Source: Dolomedes plantarius | Lineage: Eukaryota; Arthropoda; Arachnida; Araneae; Dolomedidae | Direction: 5' to 3' | DNA length: 64,000 nt | Assembly: GCA_907164885.2 (NCBI GenBank) | Contig: OU015497.1 | Coordinates: forward strand, 72,339,898 to 72,403,897 | In this document: positions 33,730-48,181 of the stretch, piece after piece | How the letters are laid out: every line of letters begins with the position of its first letter | Numbering within the stretch: position 1 is the stretch's first letter | Made by a program: the position numbers and the translations under genes | The notes under the pieces: model-generated | What the model saw: only the letters and a program-made list of their open reading frames with translations | What the model was told of the DNA's origin: nothing | Databases searched by the model: none

Positions 33730-35838
33730 ATAAAATTAGATGAGAAAATTCCCGGTATAACTATATATATACATATGATATTTAATGAGATACTGTAGCT
33801 CACTAAGAAAACTATCGTTTATAGGTTAGAGCTGATAGTTACCACAGTTAATGTATTCAAAATATATTAATATAAGTCCTCCTTCCTTAGTTAAAAAAAA
33901 TTGCTAACATGAGTTTAACAATTAATTCCCTTTAAAATACTCTCCTTATTTATATAGGTCATGCAAATGTATTTGATTCTCAATTTTCTAATTGTTTAAT
34001 TACATTTTTAAAACAAACTATAGAGTACAGAAGATTCCCAACAAATTTCGATCCTAAAAGATTAAATAAGTGTAATTATTCACAAAAGAATATTTTATTT
34101 TTTACAGCATGCCAGTACTGATAGTCTAAAAGTACATTATAAACAAAAGTTAATATGCAGAATTTTAAATAGTTACTGAAGTATGATATTTGAAAGATAT
34201 TAATTAATAATTATAACAAAGCTAAAGTGTATTAGAACAGTTAAAAAAATCGTTTAAACCTTGGATAGACAATTATTGTTTAGAAAACCAAAAGTTAATT
34301 TTTCTTAGGAATCGAATCAAATTGTTGAAAAGGTTAAAGCATTTGGTAAATGTGTCCGTGCGCAGTAAGTGGAAAGAAAGATAAATCGATTCCAAATCAT
34401 ACTTGAAGTGCTAAAATTTAAATTCATAAATTCGATACATATCCATAAGATTATTTAAGAAGAATATTATTAATTTTAAATATTATTAAATACAAATATT
34501 CAATATTATTCAATATTATTAAATACAAAAAAATATTTGAGCAAGAAAGAGTTGAATGAAAAAGTTTTTCTTATGTCTAATGTCTATTTTTTAATTCAAT
34601 ATTTGAAAGAAACACTGCCGAGAAAAATAAAATAGAATGTTACATATTTTTTTTCCATCAATTTCTACAATTTTCGGAGCAATTTTTTTTAAAATCCGCA
34701 TTCATAAAGTGTTCTCACCTAAATTACTGAAATCCCAGGACAACTATTAGTTCTATAAGAACTAAAATTTTGGTGCAATATATAACAGTTTTTAAAAATG
34801 TATTTCAAGTGCCAAAACAGTTTGTAATACTGATGAATACTTGCTGTTAAACGAAGCAGAATTCCAAAAATTAAATAATCCAATGTGAATATAACAATAA
34901 GTATGTTAATACTGCGGCAGAGAATTTCAAAGTCATTACAAGTCATCTCATTCATTTATGATGGAAAACATTCTCGCAATGTTTACAAGCTAAATAACCA
35001 GTGAAAATAACAACTTAATCAACCCATTTCACCAAGGAAATGGTCTGGTGTTTTTTCCAATGATATAAATCAAACAACTTCTAAGTCATCGGACTGAATG
35101 AAATGATTTTCACTCTTCAAAGTGCAAGAAACCAGATATGAAATACGAAGAACTGACGAATAGCATATGCTTGTGGCACGGTGTCTTCCTTAAACTGAAA
35201 AAAGGGAGCAATTTTTATGAAAAGACTTTTGCCATGAATTTAAATTATTATCTGCGGAAATGGGTAATGAATCAAGACTAAATGTGAAAGCTGCTTCATT
35301 TGCAGCTTTCGACACTTTTGTAAATATACTGTAAAATAAGAAATTAGTTAAACTGTAAAAAGAATAAAAAATGATGAAGAAAAGTGTATGTATGTCTGAA
35401 TTTTTTTAAAAAGTGGATTTTAAATTAACAATTTGAAATACACGCATACAAAAATGTAAAATACATACATTTCAGACACTCTTAAAATTATGTAGAACAG
35501 GGGTTTCGAAACTGACAGCTAATACCATTGCTCTTCTTCATGTATTTATCATTAAAAGGAACTATGACCGGAAAGTGATTCATATCTTTGAACTTTCGAA
35601 CTTATAATCTAACCTCTGAACTACCGAATAATGTAATTAATGATCCTTAAATTCTCCTCTCACGGAGAGAAAGACCGAAAGCTCCCATTCTTGTTTAAAA
35701 CCACTCAATCACCAACGAGAATCATTCTAACGAGTGCGTTTCTTACATCACACTCGTTAACGTTTCTCTATGATCAAACATTAACCTTTACCTTACGGGG
35801 TGGGGTAGCATGTATCCCAAGAATGAATAAATATATAT
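33730..35838. other. AT-rich DNA, nothing identified
   Basis: About 2 kb without an open frame of note, terminal repeat or RNA gene. A stretch at 35790-35812 (TTACGGGGTGGGGTAGCAT) is an inverted match to the 3' part of the Helitron-like units that follow. Confidence 0.4.
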
Positions 35839-35839
35839 A

Positions 35840-36620
35840 TCTATACTTATATATAAAGAGAGAGTGGATTTTGTATGTGGAGGGTAATCTCCAGAACCAC
35901 TGCACCTATTTGAAAAATTCTTTCTCTGTTTGAAAGGTACATTATTCCAGATGGACATAGGCTATATATTATGTATATCTGATCAGTAGAAATAAAGTTA
36001 AGGGCTTAATCCAAACAATCTCCATTGTTACCGCTACTGTCCTCTACCGCTTTTTGTGCCGAAGACTTCAACGATCCTTAGCGTGGTGCTATCGCGGTGG
36101 GGTTCTGTTCTGACGATAGTGATTCGAACCTAGCCGTTCTCCGGCACGCCTTTTTCTTTTAAAAAATTAACTTTAATTATTTACTAACGTAATATTAATT
36201 TGAATATTATTTTAGGAATATTATTTGAAAAAAAATTTAATATTATTTTTTAAAAAAATTCTTTACTTAAAATCCTTTTTTATTTTTGTATTTTTATTTT
36301 ATGTCTTAACCTCTTTCTTTTAAAAAATTAACTTTAATTAATAACTAACGTAATATTAATTTGAATACTATTTTAGGTGCTTAAAATAATTAAAAATACA
36401 TTCTTTACTTAAAATCCTTTTTTATTTTTGAATAAAACTACGGTCTCAAGCACAACTCTTTCTTTTAAAAAATTAACTTTATTTAATAAATAACGTAATA
36501 ATAATTTGAATATTATTTTAGGTGCTTAAAATAATTAAAAAAAATTCTTTACTTAAAATCCTTTTTTATTTTTGTATTTTTATTTCATCTCTTATTCTAA
36601 TTTTGGGATACCAATGTGTA
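35840..36620. mobile_element. Helitron-like unit A with tRNA-like segment and triplicated tail
   Basis: Begins TCTATACTTATATATAAAGA, a typical Helitron 5' terminus, and continues GAGTGGATTTTGTATGTGGA. A tRNA-like stretch at about 36078-36140 contains TAGCGTGGTGCTATCGCGG (A-box-like) and GATTCGAACCTAGCC (B-box-like). From 36151, a ~145-bp AT-rich unit (TTTCTTTTAAAAAATTAACT to TACTTAAAATCCTTTTTTAT) is repeated three times to about 36600. A related unit lies at 38058-38519 with the AT-rich unit once. No Rep/helicase coding; non-autonomous. Confidence 0.65.
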
Positions 36621-37452
36621 TCTATACTTTTATAATAATATACAAAGAGAGAGAGCAGATTTTGTATGTGGAGGGTAATGTACAACTTTTGTACATTAAA
36701 ATGTACCTTACATCTTTTCCTTTGTCAACCGCAGTCAAGTAACCATAGCAACAAACTTTAGCTTACGGGGTCTGTTTTTCGAAATAGCTCTTTAGAACGG
36801 GAAAATGTTATCTACTTCCTATCCCCAATTTACGTGTGGGACATTCAGCGTGGGGGGGGGGGTCAGGGGAAAGAGTGGTTAATTGCTTTCTTACTATTGA
36901 AGAAGAATTTCAATAGTAGTTCATCGGCACTCCGTGCCTCTTTCATCTCTCAAAAGGCTGAAAATGGATGAACCGCGGGTGAACCGCCCTTCTTATTCTC
37001 TTGCCTGAAAAGAAATAGCCTCTAGCTAGAACGACAAAAGATTATTATTCAGTCCTTTTTTGCAATATTCACCCTCCGTTCCCAGAATGTCACACAATTG
37101 TTTGGCGACAAAGCCGTTACGAAAGTCACAACAAAGTGGAATTCGAGACTATATCTCTGCCGACATCACACCGTATTTTTCGAGACTATGTGCTTCGGAT
37201 ATATGCTATCCCACCCCGTAAGGAAAAGGTTGTAATATTTTAAAGATTCAAGTAGAGGAGGTATTGATAAATACAAAAAGGATTTTTGAATCTGGCAACG
37301 TTAAAGGGTTTATTGAAGAAAACTACATTTGAAACTACGCTTTTTATTGGACATTTAAGCTAAAAAAAGATTAACAATTTATTGGCTATCAACTGGAAAT
37401 TTATTGGTATAATATTTTGTTCAACCCGGACAAAGTCGGGACGGGCCGCTAG
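36621..37452. mobile_element. Non-autonomous Helitron, unit B
   Basis: 832 bp. It starts TCTATACTTTTATAATAATA directly after an A. It ends with a short G+C hairpin (CCCGGACAAAGTCGGG, 37425-37440), then ACGGGCCG and CTAG before a T. A 5' TC, a 3' hairpin about 10 bases from CTAG, and insertion between A and T are the classical Helitron features. No terminal inverted repeats and no coding sequence for the Rep/helicase protein. Confidence 0.8.
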
Positions 37453-38057
37453 TAATATATAAAGAGAGAGAGCAGATTTTGTATTTGGAGGGCAATGTAC
37501 AACTTTTGTACATTACAATGTACCTTACAACTTTTCCTTTGTCAACCGCAATCAAGTAACCATAGCAACACCCTTTAGCTTACGGGGTCCGTTTTTCGAA
37601 ATCGCTCTTTAGAACGGGAAAATGTTATCTACTTCCTATCCCCATTTTACGTGGGGGACATTCAGCGTAGGGGGTCAGATGAAAGAGTGGTTAATTGCTT
37701 TCTTATTGCTTTCTTACTATTGAAGAATAATTTCATTAGTAGTTCATCGGCACCCCGTGCCTCTTTCATCTCTTAAAAGGCTGAAAATGGATGAACCGCG
37801 GGTGAACCGCCCTTCTGATGTCTCTCGCCTGAAAAGAAATAGCCTCCAGCTAGAACGACAAAAGATTATTATTCAGTCCTTTTCGGCAAGATTCACCCTC
37901 CGTTCTCAGAATGTCACACAATTGTTCTTTGGGGGCAAAGCCGTTAGGAAAGTCACAACGAAGTGGAATTCGAGACTATATCTCTGCCGACATCACACTG
38001 TATTTTTCGAGAGTATGTGCTTCGGATATATGCTATCCCATCCCGTAAGGAAAAGGT
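37453..38057. mobile_element. Second, truncated copy of Helitron unit B
   Basis: Starts immediately after the CTAG of unit B at TAATATATAAAGAGAGAGAG, missing the first bases. It follows unit B closely (TTTAGCTTACGGGGTCCGTT, AAGGCTGAAAATGGATGAAC) and stops at CCCGTAAGGAAAAGG, where the next unit begins. The hairpin and CTAG end are lost. It gains small insertions relative to B. Apparent frames (for example 37757-38065) have no known homologue. Confidence 0.75.
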
Positions 38058-38517
38058 ATATATAAAGAGAGCGGATTTTGTACGTGGAGGGTAATTGCCA
38101 GAACCACTGCACCTATTTGAAAAATTCTTTCACTGTTTGAAAGGTACATTATTCCAGATGTACATAGGCCATATATTATGTATATCTGATCAGTAGAAAT
38201 AAAGTTAGGGGCTTAATCCTAACAATCTCCATTGTTACGGCTACTGTCCTCTACCGCTTTTTGTGCCGAAGACATCAACGATCCTTAGCTTGGTGCTATC
38301 GCGGTGGGCTTCTGTGCTGATGTTAGCGGTTCGAACCTAGCCGTTCTCTGGCAGGCCTTTTTCTTTTAAAAAATTAACTTTAAATATTAACTAAAGTAAT
38401 ATTAATTTGGATATTATTTTAGGAATATTATTTTTAAAAACATTTTAAATAATATTTGAATATTATTTAAAAAAACATTCTTTACTTAAAATCCTTTTTT
38501 ATTTTTGTACTTTTATT

Positions 38518-38519
<2 letters not shown>
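38058..38519. mobile_element. Second copy of Helitron-like unit A
   Basis: Starts at TATATATAAAGAGAGCGG and follows unit A through GTAATTGCCAGAACCACTGC and the tRNA-like segment (TTAGCTTGGTGCTATCGCGG with GCGGTTCGAACCTAGCC, about 38285-38345). It then has one copy of the AT-rich unit and ends at the (TC)n tract. Confidence 0.75.
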
Positions 38520-38858
<339 letters not shown>

Positions 38859-38869
38859 GGCCGTTCTAA

Positions 38870-39022
38870 GAAAGGGAGTAAGAAATTTGACGTTCTAAAG
38901 AGGGAATCGGAAAAATGGGCCCCGTAAGCTAAAGGTAAACCACGGTTAGGACGCAAATCGAACCCGCTACCTTCGGAATTCCTAGACGATATTCTAATCA
39001 CTGTATTGCAGTGTTTTATTAT
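38870..39022 (-). repeat. tRNA-derived SINE with Helitron-related tail
   Basis: On the minus strand the head has an A-box-like TGCAATACAGTGATTAGAAT and a B-box-like GCGGGTTCGATTTGCG (38953-38968). Its 3' tail (38870-38940, minus) reads TTTAGCTTACGGGGCCCAT and CCCTCTTTAGAACG, closely matching the interior of Helitron unit B (near 36755-36800). The tail ends at the (TA)n tract. Confidence 0.6.
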
Positions 39023-39024
39023 TG

Positions 39025-40413
<1,389 letters not shown>

Positions 40414-40415
40414 AT

Positions 40416-40658
40416 CTGCCACCCCACAGGTCCAGGGTTCAATCCTGCGACTGGGCAAGGTCGACTCAGCCTTTCATCCCTTAAGTGGGTCAATAAAATG
40501 AGGACCAAGCATGCTTGGGAACTAAACTCTGGAGGTCCCACGTCAGGTTGACCACCTGACTGAGACATAGGCTGTGTGGCGTTCCCAAGCCCACGGTCAA
40601 GAAAGCGGAGATGGGTTCCACCGGCCTTGGTCCACAAAGGACTGTTGCGCCATGAGTT

Positions 40659-40660
<2 letters not shown>
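40416..40660 (+). repeat. SINE fragment lacking its A box
   Basis: Carries a B-box-like GGGTTCAATCC (40435-40445), then a conserved-looking body (GCATGCTTGGGAACTAAACT, GACCACCTGACTGAGACAT, ACAAAGGACTGTTGCGCCAT). The A-box half is replaced by the TA/GATA tract, and a second TA run follows at 40664. It is probably an arachnid tRNA-derived SINE truncated at its 5' end. Confidence 0.6.

Positions 40661-40663
<3 letters not shown>

Positions 40664-40697
<34 letters not shown>
40664..40697. repeat. (TA)n microsatellite
   Basis: A short TA run at the 3' end of the SINE. Confidence 0.95.
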
Positions 40698-40698
<1 letters not shown>

Positions 40699-40947
40699 CA
40701 AGCAATTTGAAACATTTTAATTTTAAAACAATCTATAATTTGATGTTTTAAATGGCATAACTGACAATAATCTTCTGAGCATAAAATGTTACTTTAAAAA
40801 GTTTAGGAAGATTTTTATTGCTGGGGAAACAGAAACAGAAAACCCTCTCTTCTTCAACTAGATAATTCTTGAACACTATACTCGTCGGCCTTTGTCTACC
40901 GATTTATTGGACGAACAGGACCTCAGCTGAACTGAATATCTACATAA

Positions 40948-44215
<3,268 letters not shown>

Positions 44216-45020
44216 AGTGCATGTGTTGAGGCAAGCAAGGAAACACAGAGAGTTGGCCTTTATCATACATTTATTTGACAATACTAAAAATTCTTTTAAA
44301 GTGAAATTAATAATAAATTCCTCAAAATAAGATTCCTCTTCATATTATCATTTAATATATGAGGAATCAGAAGCAGAGACAAAGTATTCGGTCAAAGCAA
44401 TTATTTCTAGGATCTTTTGGGAGGCACTTGCTATTGTTGAAGAATACAGCGATGAATGATTTCGTTGACAGGGGCCCACAATGTCATATTCAGCATCATC
44501 ATGTCGGATTCCAGGACTTTCCGCTAGACTCCGAGACAGCTCAATCGGCACTCTATATCGTCTGAGCTCTAGGGAACAGCGAGCGAAATCTGTCGACCTT
44601 CTCTCGGCTTTTTTTTTTTCTTGAGGGGCTGTTGTCCGTTAACCGGGGACATTTTGGCCCGCTCTTTTTCTCTCATCGGACAGTGGGCTGCCTTTCTCTT
44701 AGCAGTTGCTGCCCCAATTGGTCCCTTATTTCAGTGCTCGTGTTCACAGTCTACCAAGTGCCTCCGCACAATAATTATCGTTTGAAATACCACTTTGACC
44801 ATTATCTGAAAGTTTTATCGTGGGCCATAAAATAACTTCACCATCTACCTTGCAATATTTATAGTCTTTTGGTCGTTATCAATGGTCACACAGACAGCTA
44901 TTCTTTTACGCCACCTTAGTGTTCCTCAAGTCCTTATTTATCTTTTGCCTCTGAAGTTGTTGTAAGAGTTTTTTATTGACCGTCTCTCGACCACACACCG
45001 CGGAGAATTATAACATTCAG
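44216..45020. repeat. Dispersed repeat of unknown type, copy 2
   Basis: Same family and orientation as 22660-23460 (see that entry for shared landmarks). It retains GAGGGGCTGTTGTCCGTTAA, CTGCCCCAATTGGTCCCTTA, GTGGGCCATAAAATAACT and CGACCACACACCGCGGAG. No intact coding frame and no detected terminal repeats. Confidence 0.65.
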
Positions 45021-46744
45021 CACTTCTACATCTATAGCATTGGTATATTCAAAAGCAAAAGACAGCTTTCTCCTTTTGGCCAGGAAAGCCTTTCATTGAG
45101 AGATGTCCTCGATGAAATTTCTCGATTCGCAATTGAAAATTTCAATAAAATATACCAAAAAAATCAATAATATTCAGTATATTATACAACTATTACCATT
45201 AAAAATATTTTCCCCATATGCTTTTAAATACAATTCAGTCATCTCATTCATCGTGTTCGAAAGAAATTTTTAGACTGGGACATGTACTCAACGTTGAACT
45301 GAATTTTATAATCCTATTTGGAGCCAGATAGTAATTCAGTCAGAGATTTTACTTGTGCAAGGTTTCTATCCTTTTATGGCGAGAGGAATACTGAGGGAGT
45401 TAATTTTTTTAAGGTGGATGAGGCACAATTATCCAGTGCACTCTGCAATTACCTTCACGCAAATTAATGACATACGAGGTAGAAAATTATCTTTGGGAAA
45501 ACGATTCATTCCCATCTCATCAAAACAGGCGTATTATTTTAAGCGCATGAAATATCTTAGTTGTGACAAGATTCAGTAACTGAGAACGCATCTGAAAATG
45601 CTCAACTCTCATTCGATTCCCACCTGAAATACAGTGTTACCTTTAACAAATGAATATTCATTTGACATTAGTATTTGGTATACTTATCGTTGCTACCAGC
45701 TGTTTCTGGCATTGCATAGTCATTCATCTTCCCTTTTTCGTTTACCTGTCGGGATAAAAAAACATATCATTTGCAAAGTGAATCACTGATGCTAATGTTG
45801 TAAACTTTTTTTTAGCCGATTAAGCGCAAGGAGCGCATAATTAACACTGTGACAAGAAAAAAAGGATAAAAAACTAGATAATAAACATAGATAGTGAAGT
45901 AAAGAATAATTAAATCTTTGCTAAAATAACACCACAAAATGCCATTTGTTTGTTTTACATTATCAAGAAAGAGGATATCCATTGTATCTAATAAGATTTG
46001 CACTTATGCTTATAAACTTATACAGCCGATCACAGAAGTGCATTACGGCAGGTGGGAGTTTCTTCGAAGCATATTAAATGGGTATGTATTTCATGTAATA
46101 TTTTCTGGAGTTATTAGATCAGTCCTGGAAATTAATGACCGCACCTTGTACTTCTAAACAGTAAAATTATGGAAAAATTGAAACATTGAAAGGGTCTTGA
46201 GAACTATCTCAAATGGTTAACCACTTATAAGTAAACGCTATCGATATTCAAAATCAGTCATAAAATAATTTGATCTTAGTTGACTCGTGAACTCAGTTGT
46301 TCACAGGAGAACACTCTACAACTTCATGTAAAACAATGTAAAGAATTAGAAGTATAAAGTAATTCTATTACATTTAAACTGGATGATGTTGTAAAATTCT
46401 AAAAAGGGTTTCTTAGTAGCAAATTGGCGTATTAGAATTGTTAGCTGCTTAGAAGTGACATTTGTGTGACAGACTATGTTTAGAGAGACTAATAAAACCC
46501 AATTAAGCTTAATGGCTCAGACTATACGATGTAGTATGCAACTGCACAGCTGAGAGATTTAGTCAACTTAATCAATAAAAACACGTGATTCAAAAGAGAG
46601 TAAGTACACTGTACGACAGTATTTGCGATACAGTGACTTATGAAGCTGTTGCACCTATTATGTCTACGCAGACCATTAAATGCACGAATTGAAATCTTAG
46701 TTGAAAATTGCTTTCAGTTAGATTTATGAAAACAAGAATAATTA
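45021..46744. other. AT-rich DNA, nothing identified
   Basis: No gene, RNA or bounded repeat recognised. Confidence 0.4.
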
Positions 46745-46752
46745 TATTAGGG

Positions 46753-47057
46753 CAGGGGTGTCAAACTCGCGGCCCGCGACAAACATTTTTGCGGCCCAGC
46801 CAATATATTGGCACACAATAATATATAATAAAATAACCGACGCAGAATTATAATAAGATAGGTAGAATTCGCTAAATGTTTTTTTAATGATACTCTTTTT
46901 ATTGCTATTATTAAACAAAATGCATATATTTATGTTGAATATACTGTAATTAGGTAAATAAACCTTCGTTTTTGTTAATATTGATTTTTTTTGCGGCCCA
47001 CCTATAGTTAAACCTTTTTTGTTTGGCCCAAGGTAGCCTTTGAGTTTGACATCCCTG
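46753..47057. mobile_element. hAT-type MITE with perfect target duplication
   Basis: 305 bp with ends CAGGGGTGTCAAACTCGCGG and, inverted, TTTGAGTTTGACATCCCTG. The octamer TATTAGGG is present on both sides (46745-46752, 47058-47065) without mismatch. Repeated GCGGCCC motifs occur near both ends. No coding sequence. The perfect duplication suggests a fairly recent insertion. Confidence 0.88.
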
Positions 47058-47399
47058 TATTAGGGAATCAAATGCAATGGCAATGAAAATTCCGCGTATG
47101 TGTCCTCAAATGGCTAAAAACTAAGTCAACTTGTTAACTTACCCTAATGGACCTTGTGATAGAACAGCAAATCAGATCTACCTAAAGAAAAAATAATTGC
47201 TACGTTTGGCATGGGTAACTGTGGGTCGTTGATATATCACAGACATTTTGCCTCGCAATATACACTTATGTCCATAAATTAAGGATAATGCCAGCTCCGG
47301 CAAATAAAGGTTCAGAAAAAAAACGTGACTTATTCATAAAGCCCATTTATTAAACAAAAGATAAAGAACAAAAAAGATGGTGTATATATGATACCATTC

Positions 47400-48181
47400 A
47401 TAAAAACTACGATTTTTGCTCCCTGGAGCAATTGTAAAAAAATCTTCTTTACAAAAACTTAATATTACACGGTTGGTATGATGGTTAATACATTGTATGT
47501 CTCCCATGCGATGAAATACAGTCCGTACAACGCCTAAGCATGCTGAGTATCAAATTATCGAGCTGATCTTATGGGGAAGATTACTCCACTCAGCAAGCCA
47601 TTCTCTCCCAAGTTCCGGTACACATGTAGGAGGTGGTTGACGGGCTACAACTCGTCGGCCAAGCATGTCTTACACATGCTCTATCGGATTCAAGTTAGGT
47701 GAGAATGCTGGCCATTCCATACGGATGATATCCTCAGATTGAAGGCATTCGTTTACGATGTTTGCTCGGTGAGAACGGGCATTGTCATCCATAAACACAA
47801 ATTCTGCGCCCATGACACCCCTAAACAAACGTACATGTTGCTCCAGAATGATGTCCCGATAAATGTGGCCGTTCATGGTTCCGATTTGAAAATGCAGATC
47901 TGTTCTGGAGCCCAGTATAATTCCACCCGAAACGAGCAATCTTGCACCACCGTAACGGTGTCGTTCAATGATGTTGTCTTGGTGGTAACGGGTACTTGGC
48001 GTTCTCCATATGAAAGTCCGACGTGAATCAGACTGCAAGCTAAACCTGGACTCGTATGAAAACATCACACAAGCCCACTGTGACGATGTCCACATTGCAT
48101 GTTCCCTACTCCAGGCTAATCGCTGCCGACAGTGAATTGCCGTGAGCGGAACACATCTGACAGGCCTGCTAGCATATAGAC
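47400..48181 (-). pseudogene. Tc1 transposase, catalytic part (3' of the hAT insertion)
   Basis: Continues the frame broken by the hAT, from ASRPVRCVPLTAIHCRQRL. It shows the DDE-type catalytic landmarks: MFSYESRFSL, where the family has Asp at the Tyr position (first catalytic residue lost); VFMDDNARSHRANIV with the second Asp; and SPNLNPIEHV with Glu. A stop (TAA) follows at once after HV, in place of the conserved Trp, then DMLGRRVVARQPPPTC. The protein is therefore dead at three levels: split, catalytic residue lost, premature stop. Confidence 0.85.

Noticed and set aside
37757..38065. 102-codon + strand frame
   Set aside because: It is inside a truncated Helitron copy. The matching part of unit B (36953-37223) has frameshifts relative to it and no known domain.
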